64,000 bases of DNA from the NCBI RefSeq assembly GCF_006740045.1, contig NZ_AP019749.1, positions 434,001 to 498,000 on the forward strand. The letters run 5' to 3'. Source of the DNA: Comamonas terrigena NBRC 13299 (lineage in GTDB: Bacteria > Pseudomonadota > Gammaproteobacteria > Burkholderiales > Burkholderiaceae_C). This document shows, in pieces, positions 27,237-35,111 of the stretch; the stretch's first letter is position 1, and every line of letters starts with the position of its first letter. The notes beneath the pieces are model-generated. The model saw nothing but the letters and a program-made list of their open reading frames with translations, was not told the DNA's origin and did not search any database. Position numbers and translations under genes: made by a program.

Positions 27237-28895
27237 ATGACAACGCTTGACCAAGCTGTGGTTGCTTCCGAGCCGGCGCCGGCCCTCTCCCATGTGCTGC
27301 ATGACATCAATGTCAGGCTGATCGGGCAGAACAAGTTCCTGCCGGCGCTGACCGAGCTCATGTGCCTGGCCAAGGACCATGTGATGAGTGCCCACCTGTG
27401 GGTAGCAATCGGTGTGGTTTATGTGCGGATGTCGAATTGGTCGGCTGCCATCGGGGCGCTGGAAACGGCGATTGCGCTGGATGAACGGGTGCCGGGCGCC
27501 CACCAGTTGCTGGCGCTGGCGGTGTTCAGCATTGGCCGGCGGGAGCAAGCCTGTCAGATGGTGGATGAGGCGTGCAAGCGCTCTTCCGAAAACAACGCGT
27601 GGCTGCTGCGCGCTTATATCCACTCCCATTCCTCCCGCAGTCCGGAGGTGGCACTGAAGGTGGCCCAGGATTGGGGGCGCCGCTTTGCCGATCCGCTTAC
27701 ACGCAAGGCCAAGCCCCTGGTGGTGCGGGATCGCAGTCCCCGGAAAAAGCTGAAGATCGGTTACGTCACTGCCGACTTCCGGGAGCATTCGGTAGCGTTT
27801 TTCATGCAGCCCGTACTGAAGTTTCATAACCATGAGGAGTATGAGATCCATGTGTACTCCAACGGGCCCTGGGACCACTTCACGCCGCAACTGCGAATGC
27901 ATGTCCGGTATTGGGAAGACGTGATGGCGCTTTCCGACAAGGAGCTCCATCAAAAAATCCGGGATGATGAAATCGATGTGCTGGTCGATTTGTCAGGCTT
28001 TACACATGGGCACAGGTTGGGAGTGTTCGCGCAGAGAGCGGCTCCTGTCCAGGTGACATGGGTGGGCTATATCCAGCCATTGGGCATGAAGGCGATGGAC
28101 TACCGCCTAGTGGCATCTGGTTTGGTACCCCCTTCCCTGGCTCCGTACTACTCGGAAACACTGTTTCAGCTGCAGGCGTCGGCCTGCTACGAGCCTCCCT
28201 CCTACTCGCCCTTGTGCGAAGTCCCGCCGATGGTGCGCAATGGCTATCCGACGCTGGTATCGCCCAACAGTTCGGCCAAGATCACCGACCAGATGTTGCG
28301 GCTGTGGGCCCGCATTCTCCATGAGCGCACGGATGCGCGGCTCATCATCATGGTCAAGGAGGGGGATGCCGATGCCGCCCAGGCCGATATGCAGCCGCGT
28401 GTGGAAGCGGCGGGATTTCCGCTGGACCGGGTATCGGTGATGCACCAACAGCCACTGCACCATTTCATGGAAGTGGGGCATATTGCCGACATCATGCTGG
28501 ATACGGCTCCCATATCCGGCGGTACGACCACCTTGCATTCCTTGTGGATGGGGATGCCTGTCGTTACCCTGGACGCTGAACGGGGGGTGGACGCCTGCAG
28601 TGCCTATGTGCTGCGTGAGTTGGGGCTGGAGGCGGAGATTGCACAGACCGAAGAGGAGTATGTGCAGATTGCCATGCGTTTGATGGCTGACCCGGAGCGG
28701 TTGTACGTACAGCGTGAAAACATTCGCGCACATATGGGCTCCAGCATTTTCATGGACTACGCCGCTTATGCGGCCGACGTGGAGAAAAGCTTCCGCATCA
28801 TGTGGCTCAACTGGTTGCGCGGAGACAAGCGCGATTTGAGCCTGGATGTGGACGTCGACGCCGAGATGGCCCTTGCCGAAGGACGTGCCCCATGA
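27237..28895 (+). CDS. TPR / O-GlcNAc-transferase-like (GT41-type) glycosyltransferase
   Basis: 552 residues. Residues ~10-160 are helical TPR-like repeats (SAAIGALETAIALDERVPGA). The rest is a GT41-like GT-B catalytic region with KIGYVTADFREHSVAFFMQP, DVLVDLSGFTHGHRLGVF, APVQVTWVGY, NSSAKITDQMLRLWARIL (the lysine expected to contact the nucleotide) and a C-terminal DTAPISGGTTTLHSLWMGMP. These match the SPINDLY/OGT group. TPR-GT fusions of this kind, such as Caulobacter FlmG, glycosylate flagellin. Being next to three flagellins, it most likely transfers a sugar to flagellin Ser/Thr. It is divergent from motA and overlaps the next gene region. Enzyme class is secure; substrate is inferred. 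Confidence 0.85.
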   Translation: MTTLDQAVVASEPAPALSHVLHDINVRLIGQNKFLPALTELMCLAKDHVMSAHLWVAIGVVYVRMSNWSAAIGALETAIALDERVPGAHQLLALAVFSIGRREQACQMVDEACKRSSENNAWLLRAYIHSHSSRSPEVALKVAQDWGRRFADPLTRKAKPLVVRDRSPRKKLKIGYVTADFREHSVAFFMQPVLKFHNHEEYEIHVYSNGPWDHFTPQLRMHVRYWEDVMALSDKELHQKIRDDEIDVLVDLSGFTHGHRLGVFAQRAAPVQVTWVGYIQPLGMKAMDYRLVASGLVPPSLAPYYSETLFQLQASACYEPPSYSPLCEVPPMVRNGYPTLVSPNSSAKITDQMLRLWARILHERTDARLIIMVKEGDADAAQADMQPRVEAAGFPLDRVSVMHQQPLHHFMEVGHIADIMLDTAPISGGTTTLHSLWMGMPVVTLDAERGVDACSAYVLRELGLEAEIAQTEEEYVQIAMRLMADPERLYVQRENIRAHMGSSIFMDYAAYAADVEKSFRIMWLNWLRGDKRDLSLDVDVDAEMALAEGRAP

Positions 28896-28927
28896 CTGCG
28901 GCGCATGCCGTTCCCACAGGAGTAGAT

Positions 28928-30118
28928 ATGCCTGAGCCAATTCCTCTGCTGGTGCCTTGTGTGCCCGCACCGCATGAGCTTCTTCCTTGGCTGGAGCGCA
29001 TGCATGCTGCGCGCCATTACTCCAATTTCGGGCCATTGGTGTGCGAGCTGGAAGCGACATTTGCAACGCAATTTCAAGTCGCGGGCGCACAGGTCACCAC
29101 AGTCGCCAATGCCACCCTGGGGTTGGAGCTGGTGCTGCAGGCCCTGGATCTTCCTGCAGGGTCGCGGATTTTGCTGCCGTCCTTCACTTTTGTCGCAACG
29201 GCCACCGCCGTGCTGCGTGCAGGCCATGTCCCTGTGTTGGCCGATGTGGATGCAGACAGCTGGATGCTGACCCCTGATATTGCCAGTGCCGCCCATGCCT
29301 CCATGCCGGTCGCTGCGGTGGTGCCTGTGGCGACCTTTGGCATGCCGCATGACATGCAGGCATGGCAGCAGTTTGAAGCGCAGACCGGTTTGCCCGTGGT
29401 GATCGACGCCGCTGCTGCCTACGGAAGCCAGTGGTTGCACAACGGAGAGGGTACGCTGGTTTTCAGCCTCCACACCACGAAAAGCATGCCGGCGATCGAA
29501 GGCGGCCTGGTGGTTTCCTCCCGACCTGGGCTTACGACCAAGGTGCGGCAGCTTTCCAATTTCGGTATCAACCTGGAGCCGACGGCAGGGGTGCCTGTCG
29601 GCACATTGGCCGGCGCAGGAACCAATGCCAAGATGAGCGAGTACCATGCTGCGGTAGGCTTGGCTTCGCTGCAGCAGTGGGAGCGCCATGCGCAGGATCG
29701 CAAGGCGCTCCAGGCCGATTTAATGCAATTCCTGAACCAGTGCAGCGGTCACAACCTGCAGTGGCAGGGCGATGGTACGGGTGGGCCGCTGAAGGCGCCC
29801 ACATTGTTGTGCCCGCGGCTGCCCAGCGCACACATTCGCAGCCAACTGGAGCAGATCTGCGCACAGGAAAAAATCACCGTGCGCCGGTGGTACCAGCCTT
29901 TGCTGGAGCATATGCCGGCACTGCATTCGCGTTGTCTGGCACTGCCGACGCCCGTGGCCCACCAACTGGCCGATACCTTGCTGGGATTGCCCTTCTTCTT
30001 AGGGATGACGGCAGCACAGCGTGAACGCGTGGGCAATGCCGTGGCCCGTGTGCAGTGGTCGCGGCCTGCAGGGCGCCTGACGGCATGCGTTGCCCACCCC
30101 GTACCGTTGGCCGCGTGA
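28928..30118 (+). CDS. DegT/DnrJ/EryC1/StrS family sugar aminotransferase
   Basis: 396 residues from the ATG at 28928, chosen because AGGAG stands five bases before it. An earlier ATG at 28892 overlaps the stop of the preceding gene as ATGA and could also be used. The fold-type I pattern is complete: ILLPSFTFVATATAVLRAGH, cofactor aspartate D160 in VVIDAAAAYGSQW, and lysine K185 in FSLHTTKSMPAIEGG. This family makes amino sugars from keto-sugar nucleotides. It probably supplies an amino sugar for the modification attached by its neighbour. The stop lies three bases from the end of a converging methyltransferase gene. Confidence 0.87.
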   Translation: MPEPIPLLVPCVPAPHELLPWLERMHAARHYSNFGPLVCELEATFATQFQVAGAQVTTVANATLGLELVLQALDLPAGSRILLPSFTFVATATAVLRAGHVPVLADVDADSWMLTPDIASAAHASMPVAAVVPVATFGMPHDMQAWQQFEAQTGLPVVIDAAAAYGSQWLHNGEGTLVFSLHTTKSMPAIEGGLVVSSRPGLTTKVRQLSNFGINLEPTAGVPVGTLAGAGTNAKMSEYHAAVGLASLQQWERHAQDRKALQADLMQFLNQCSGHNLQWQGDGTGGPLKAPTLLCPRLPSAHIRSQLEQICAQEKITVRRWYQPLLEHMPALHSRCLALPTPVAHQLADTLLGLPFFLGMTAAQRERVGNAVARVQWSRPAGRLTACVAHPVPLAA

Positions 30119-30121
30119 TGC

Positions 30122-30877
30122 CTAGCGGCTGCCGCGCTCGCACACCAGCATGATGCTGGAACAGAGATCGGGGTACTGCTGGCCAAGCTGGTAGCAGCCT
30201 TCCAGGTATTCCTTGGAAATAATGTCGGTTTGCAACAGGCGGTCCCACTGGAAGTTGGCCAGAGCCTTGAAGAAGATGCCCGACCGATGGACGACACGCA
30301 GTCCGGCGCGAGAGGCGTCGCGCTCCAGCGTATCCAGCGCGTAGGTAATCCGGTGGCCGTGCTCGGCTTCGGCCGGGGTCACTGCCGCATTGTGCGAGAT
30401 CAGCCCCATCTTGACGGCAATCTGGCGCGAGGGCGCATTGGCATTGGGGCAGACCAGGAAAAACCGCCCTGTTTCACTGAGCCATTCATGGTTCACCCGC
30501 TGCAAGACCTGGACCGGATCATCGAGGTGTTCCAGTACATGGGTCATCACGATATTGTCGTACTGGCGTGGCAGGTCGATATTTTCAAACATGCCCTCGA
30601 ATTGCTGGATCCGATTTCCCAGACGCTCTTGGGCAATCGCAATTGCATCGGAGGATGCCTCCACGCAGGTCACATCCTCAAAATGCTGCAGCAGGCGCTC
30701 GGTAAATTGCCCCTGGTAGCTACCGAGTTCAAGGAGATTGCCCTTCTTGAAATAGGGCGAGAAAGCCTTGATCATGTAAGGGTGCATGACATCAAAGTCA
30801 AAGCTGTACGCATATTTCTCATGCGTCGCATTGTTCTTGTCATTCAACTCACGGTTGTAATCGCGCACATTCGTCAT
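30122..30877 (-). CDS. Class I SAM-dependent methyltransferase
   Basis: 251 residues from the ATG at 30877 with GGAGA upstream; a TTG six bases earlier is less likely. Motif I is LLELGSYQGQFTERLL, the acidic residue is in VTCVEASSD, and MTHVLEHLDDP with FFLVCPNANAP are typical of Methyltransf_11/23-type enzymes acting on small molecules or sugars. It is last in the seven-gene minus-strand island operon, starting two bases after the stop of the propeller gene. The methyl acceptor is unknown, but a sugar of the flagellin glycan is a sensible guess. Confidence 0.82.
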   Translation of the reverse strand: MTNVRDYNRELNDKNNATHEKYAYSFDFDVMHPYMIKAFSPYFKKGNLLELGSYQGQFTERLLQHFEDVTCVEASSDAIAIAQERLGNRIQQFEGMFENIDLPRQYDNIVMTHVLEHLDDPVQVLQRVNHEWLSETGRFFLVCPNANAPSRQIAVKMGLISHNAAVTPAEAEHGHRITYALDTLERDASRAGLRVVHRSGIFFKALANFQWDRLLQTDIISKEYLEGCYQLGQQYPDLCSSIMLVCERGSR

Positions 30878-30879
30878 TT

Positions 30880-31836
30880 TCAATTCTCCAGTACAGCCAG
30901 GCCAAATCCTCGACGGCCAAATTCATTGCCGTTGTAGATGAGGTATATTTTCCCATCGCATTCGAAAAGATGTGGGTAGCACTGCATTTCTGAATCCCAG
31001 CCTTCGTCGGAAAGATCAATGCCAGCATTGGCATCGTCACGCACCCAGTGGATCAGATCCAAGGAGTACGCGTAACCCAGGCGATAGCCGCGGCCGCTCT
31101 CCTTGCGAAAGCCATGGGCTTCGCGGTAACAGAAATACATATGGTATTTCCCCGCATGAAATATCACGGTGGGCAGCGCCTGGCATTCATTTTCATCCAA
31201 CTTGGATTCAATGATGTGTTTTCCGTCTCGGTTCCAATGCAGTCCGTCGGGTGAGGTGGCCTGCGCTATTTTGTAGACGCGTTCATGTTGGCCGCTGTCA
31301 GCAAACTTCAGCCATTTCGTGCCATAGATGTACCACATGTAGAAGGTATCACCGTAGCGCTGCACAAAGGCATCTGCGACCAGAAACGGCTCATGCAGTG
31401 TCGCTGCAACAATGGGGCCGCCCAGCCCAATGCGCGAAAAAGTCTGCCCCTCATCATGGCTGATGGCTAATCCGATGGCCGCGTCGACAGGAACGGATGA
31501 TTTACGGTTGCATCCCGTGGTGTAGGCAAGAACACGGTCTCCATCCTTTAATACATTGAATGGAAAAATACCATGCTCATCGAAGCACCCCAACTTCCCC
31601 AGTGGGATGACGGTATGCTGTGAGGTGCCAATAATATCCTTCATGTCCCGAGAGAAATCCACATATGCCACATGGCTGAGGTATTTTCCCGATGCATCCT
31701 TCTCCCTGGTGGAATAATAAATGCGGACCCTGTCCTGCAGAACAAGAGATTGCGGAGCCTGCGAAAATTCAACGCAGTTGTTGGGTATTTGATGCTCGAC
31801 GGGATCAAATATTTTCCCTAGTTTTTTCCAGCGCAT
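30880..31836 (-). CDS. Five-bladed beta-propeller, glycoside-hydrolase-like protein (copy 1)
   Basis: 318 residues. Repeated blade-like strands such as SHVAYVDFS, AIGLAISHDEGQTF, KIAQATSPDGLHW and RLGYAYSLDLIHW fit the GH43/GH32/GH130-like five-bladed propeller fold. Acidic motifs shared with the next gene are CFDEHGIFPF, DENECQALP and EGWDSEM. There is no signal peptide, so it should act in the cytosol on a nucleotide sugar or glycan precursor, or serve as a binding protein. It is a tandem paralogue of the upstream gene, three bases away. Catalytic activity cannot be judged from sequence. Confidence 0.7.
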   Translation of the reverse strand: MRWKKLGKIFDPVEHQIPNNCVEFSQAPQSLVLQDRVRIYYSTREKDASGKYLSHVAYVDFSRDMKDIIGTSQHTVIPLGKLGCFDEHGIFPFNVLKDGDRVLAYTTGCNRKSSVPVDAAIGLAISHDEGQTFSRIGLGGPIVAATLHEPFLVADAFVQRYGDTFYMWYIYGTKWLKFADSGQHERVYKIAQATSPDGLHWNRDGKHIIESKLDENECQALPTVIFHAGKYHMYFCYREAHGFRKESGRGYRLGYAYSLDLIHWVRDDANAGIDLSDEGWDSEMQCYPHLFECDGKIYLIYNGNEFGRRGFGLAVLEN

Positions 31837-31838
31837 GC

Positions 31839-32810
31839 TTAACTCCAGATGCTTTGTTTGTCGAGAACGGCCAATCCAAAGCCTGAGCGCCCCATGCCAT
31901 TGCCTTGGTACAGCATGTAGATGGACCCATCCAGTTCGAACACATGGGGATAGTTGATCATTTCAGAATCCCAGCCTTCGTTGGATAGCGGGATATCGAT
32001 CAGATCGTCATTCCGTGTCCAGGTTTCCATATCTGGCGACGAGGCATAACCTATGCGATAGCCGCCTTCACGGGATGTGTAGTTGTAGATGTCGCGATAG
32101 GAGAAAAACATGTGGTATTTGCCATCGCGGTATATCACATCAGGGCATGCCTGACATTCATGCTCCCCCAGTTTATTGGGGATGAGGTCCCGGCCCACCT
32201 TGTTCCATTGAATACCGTCAGTGGATGTGGCCATGCGTATCTTATAAATAGGCTCTTTTTTGCTGTTTTCTGTGATTCGCCATTCTTTACCGGCGACATA
32301 CCATAACTGCCATTGCCCCTCGAAGCGGCGAATACGTGGGCTGCCCAATAAAAAAGGCTCGTCCGGTGTGTAGGGGAGGACTGGGCCTTCGCCGAGGCGG
32401 TGAAAGCTGTCGCCGCCATCCTGGCTGACGGCCAGGCCAATGGTGGCATTGAACGGGACGGACTCGCAACGCGAAATCCCAGCGTAGTAAGCGCGTATTT
32501 CGTTTTGGTGGGAAATGACGGAAACCGGGTAAGTGCCGTGCTCGTCAAAGGTCCCTACCTTGCCCAGTTCCAGTACGGGGGTTGCACTGATCTTGAGAAT
32601 GTTCAGAAGATTTTTTCTGTCCAAATCAAGATAGGCGATGTGGCTTTGGTATTTCCCGTCGGCACTGGGTGCGGGGCGTGTGCAAAAGAATACCCGGACC
32701 GTATGCGGATTGATTATGGTAGCTGGAGATTGTGCAAACTCGTGCATCCAAGCCGGAGATGCCATGCATTGCGGATCAAATATCCTGCCTAGTTTCTTCC
32801 AGTGAAACAT
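31839..32810 (-). CDS. Five-bladed beta-propeller, glycoside-hydrolase-like protein (copy 2)
   Basis: 323 residues, paralogous to the downstream gene along its whole length. Shared blocks include the opening KKLGRIFDP, SHIAYLDLD, TFDEHGTYPV, EHECQACPDVIY, KYHMFFSYRD and EGWDSEMINYPHVFELDG. Blades are marked by repeats such as ATSTDGIQWN and YASSPDMETW. No signal peptide is visible. Tandem duplication followed by divergence suggests related but different substrates. Composition is AT-richer than the flagellar genes around it. Confidence 0.7.
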   Translation of the reverse strand: MFHWKKLGRIFDPQCMASPAWMHEFAQSPATIINPHTVRVFFCTRPAPSADGKYQSHIAYLDLDRKNLLNILKISATPVLELGKVGTFDEHGTYPVSVISHQNEIRAYYAGISRCESVPFNATIGLAVSQDGGDSFHRLGEGPVLPYTPDEPFLLGSPRIRRFEGQWQLWYVAGKEWRITENSKKEPIYKIRMATSTDGIQWNKVGRDLIPNKLGEHECQACPDVIYRDGKYHMFFSYRDIYNYTSREGGYRIGYASSPDMETWTRNDDLIDIPLSNEGWDSEMINYPHVFELDGSIYMLYQGNGMGRSGFGLAVLDKQSIWS

Positions 32811-32847
32811 ATTTCAATATTCTCTCTGATTGTGTGAATGGCGGAAA

Positions 32848-33543
32848 TCAGGATAGTCGGTGGTACTTCAGCATGGCACTGACATCTTGAACAGGGTTGA
32901 ACATCAGTACGTCGACGATACTCAGCCAAGGCACAAAATCGTGATGGTTCTGAGGGTAAGGATGCAGTTCAGATTGGATGAACTTCAATTGTATTCCGCG
33001 GGCTTCGAATGCATCCCGGGAATACAATTCCACGCCTCCAATGGGATTGATATAGGTGGTGGCGTGGGTGGCTTGGCACATCGCCAAGACCCTGTCCTGT
33101 GATTTCAGGTCGTGATCAATAGGCAGAGCCGATGAATCCTGTATGCGTGTCGGAATTCCTATATGCTTGCATACGGCCGTGATGGAGTTTTTCAAGAAAT
33201 AAAAAAGATTGCTGGAGTCATACAAAAGAATATCTTGAATGAGTGCAATGGTTTCTTGAAAATAAGGTGCTTTGCCATAAGCTCCTATGAACTGATTGAG
33301 CAGCTTCTTCCTGTCGAAGCTCTCAGATAATTCACGATGCACAATGTCCAGTGCATCGGAGTCTTTGCGCAAAGGCAAGGAGAAGGTGGCGGCCTCTCCA
33401 TTGGAGAGCAGTCGGTTTCTATTGATCCAGCCTTTTTTGGTGTATTTGATGTTGTCGTAGACAATAAACTCATCCACGGCCGCGATGAGCTGAAAATATC
33501 CAATATATGGAAGAAAGTACGGCTGCATGATTCCCAGTGTCAT
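32848..33543 (-). CDS. WbqC-like family protein
   Basis: About 231 residues from an ATG at 33543, where the family's conserved N-terminus begins (GIMQPYFLPYIGYFQLI). An ATG at 33600 would add nineteen residues and cannot be excluded. Other family marks are DEFIVYDNIKYTKKGWINRN and INPIGGVELY. WbqC-like proteins occur in O-antigen and other glycan clusters; their biochemical role is not established. It lies between a methyltransferase and the propeller pair in the island operon. Family call is good, function unknown. Confidence 0.82.
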   Translation of the reverse strand: MTLGIMQPYFLPYIGYFQLIAAVDEFIVYDNIKYTKKGWINRNRLLSNGEAATFSLPLRKDSDALDIVHRELSESFDRKKLLNQFIGAYGKAPYFQETIALIQDILLYDSSNLFYFLKNSITAVCKHIGIPTRIQDSSALPIDHDLKSQDRVLAMCQATHATTYINPIGGVELYSRDAFEARGIQLKFIQSELHPYPQNHHDFVPWLSIVDVLMFNPVQDVSAMLKYHRLS

Positions 33544-33634
33544 GCCGCCCACATGCTGGAGATAGGGCATGCCAGGGCGAGAAGAGGCGCTGTCAGGCAT
33601 TCAGGTGCACCCTATGGCTATGGAAGTCATAGAA

Positions 33635-34333
33635 CTATTTTTCTTGCAGTACATAAACGCCAAGCCAGGAAGCCGTGACCCCGCATCGTCCTCTGGAAAA
33701 GCGCCACATGCCATCCAGTGCTGCAACGGTGCAACGGGTGAGAAAGGACATGAGCCCTGTTTTCTTATAGAAGGAGCGCCAGTATCGAGGACGGTATGGA
33801 TCTTTGAAGAAATAAATATCTTCTAACTGCAGGAGCTTGATTTCCTGGTAAGAATTGGGCATGCCTGTTGCACCAAATGCGTGGCGAAAACTCTGCGGGA
33901 GATACGGGCGGATATGGGTGAAGTCATGATAAAACCTCTCGCCGTGGGTGGGGCTGAGGACAATGAGCTTCCCGTGGGGCGATAATTTTTGGCAAAGCTT
34001 GGGAATGAGCCCATGCAGTTCATCTGGCGAGAGGTGCTCTATCAGGTGGCTGAGGAATATGATGTCGTACGGTGGAGTGTCGGTGCTGAAAAAGTATTCA
34101 GGGTCGTAGGCCGATTGACCTTTTTGCACGGCACGTTGAATATATTCAGGATTGATATCGACGCCGCTTGCATCCATGCCAAGGCTGCAAAACAGATCCA
34201 GAAATTTCCCTGTGCCACATCCGTAGTCCAGGATGCGCAATGTGGCGGATCCTTGCTTCTTGAAATCGTGCATCAACTGGGTGACGCGTGCGAATTCAAG
34301 GCTCTGATAGTGGGCCGGCGTGCGGAGGTTCAT
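33635..34333 (-). CDS. Class I SAM-dependent methyltransferase
   Basis: 232 residues. Motif I is RILDYGCGTGKFLDLFCSLG, motif II includes the acidic GVDINPEYIQ, and IIFLSHLIEHLSPDEL is followed by GKLIVLSPTHGERFYHDF. This is the common Methyltransf_23 type seen in polysaccharide clusters. Its start overlaps the end of the upstream gene by four bases (ATGA). The C-terminus is rich in Arg and aromatic residues. Acceptor unknown. Confidence 0.83.
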   Translation of the reverse strand: MNLRTPAHYQSLEFARVTQLMHDFKKQGSATLRILDYGCGTGKFLDLFCSLGMDASGVDINPEYIQRAVQKGQSAYDPEYFFSTDTPPYDIIFLSHLIEHLSPDELHGLIPKLCQKLSPHGKLIVLSPTHGERFYHDFTHIRPYLPQSFRHAFGATGMPNSYQEIKLLQLEDIYFFKDPYRPRYWRSFYKKTGLMSFLTRCTVAALDGMWRFSRGRCGVTASWLGVYVLQEK

Positions 34334-35103
34334 CGTGTGCTGCCTGGAACCAGCTGCTTGATCAGCAAACCGTGGCCGTTGAGGTTGTGGACGAAAAATG
34401 CATCCCGCTGATTCCGGGCAATGGAATTCACAAAATCCGTAATGCCCTCACAGCCGAAGAAGCCATAATCATCAAATACCACCACACCGCCAGGCTGGAC
34501 TCTTGGCCAAATGACATCAAATGCCTCACTGGCGGAGCCGCGCGTGTCCACATCGATGTGAGCGAGGCTGATTTCTTTGGGGAGTTGATCGAATGTGTGG
34601 TCCGGGAATATGCCAGGATAAATGTCGCACTCCAGTTGCATGCTGCTGAACAGCGATTCGACCAAATTCTGGTGCGTATCAGAATGCTCGTTGCCGGTGT
34701 AAAGCGTGTCGTGCTGCGTGTCTGATTTGGCGACACCGGTAAATGTGTCGAAAAGCGCGATGCGCTTTTGCGCGCCAGCCGCCAGCAAGGCGCCTGTACC
34801 TCCCCGCCATACACCGATTTCCACCAGATCGCCAGGGATGTGAGCGCATTGCCTTGCCAGTGTGTACAGCTCGTGGCAACGGTAAATGTCCACCATGGTG
34901 TGGCCCTTCACACGCTCGTGCAAGGCTGAAAAAACGGAATCATCCAGCCATGGTGAATAGCTGGCATATGGGATGACTTGGGTATGTGTCAACCCTGCTT
35001 TCAGTGAAGAAAATTTGGTTTTTCTCAGGCGATCCAGTACATCTTTGCGTTCCTGACGCAGAACGGCAAGAAACTCTTCAGGACGGGTAAAAAGCTCAGA
35101 CAT
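34330..35103 (-). CDS. TylF/MycF-like O-methyltransferase
   Basis: 257 residues. DLVEIGVWRGGTGALLAAGA is motif I of the TylF/macrocin O-methyltransferase family. IALFDTFTGVAKSD, AHIDVDTRGSASEAFDVIWP and GGVVVFDDYGFFGCEGITDF are its further marks; the aspartates bind a metal in characterised members. Such enzymes methylate hydroxyls of deoxysugars. This supports a methylated sugar as the product of the locus. It overlaps the next gene by four bases and follows the ATP-grasp/HAD gene by eight. Confidence 0.82.
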   Translation of the reverse strand: MSELFTRPEEFLAVLRQERKDVLDRLRKTKFSSLKAGLTHTQVIPYASYSPWLDDSVFSALHERVKGHTMVDIYRCHELYTLARQCAHIPGDLVEIGVWRGGTGALLAAGAQKRIALFDTFTGVAKSDTQHDTLYTGNEHSDTHQNLVESLFSSMQLECDIYPGIFPDHTFDQLPKEISLAHIDVDTRGSASEAFDVIWPRVQPGGVVVFDDYGFFGCEGITDFVNSIARNQRDAFFVHNLNGHGLLIKQLVPGSTR

Positions 35104-35111
35104 AGGATCAA

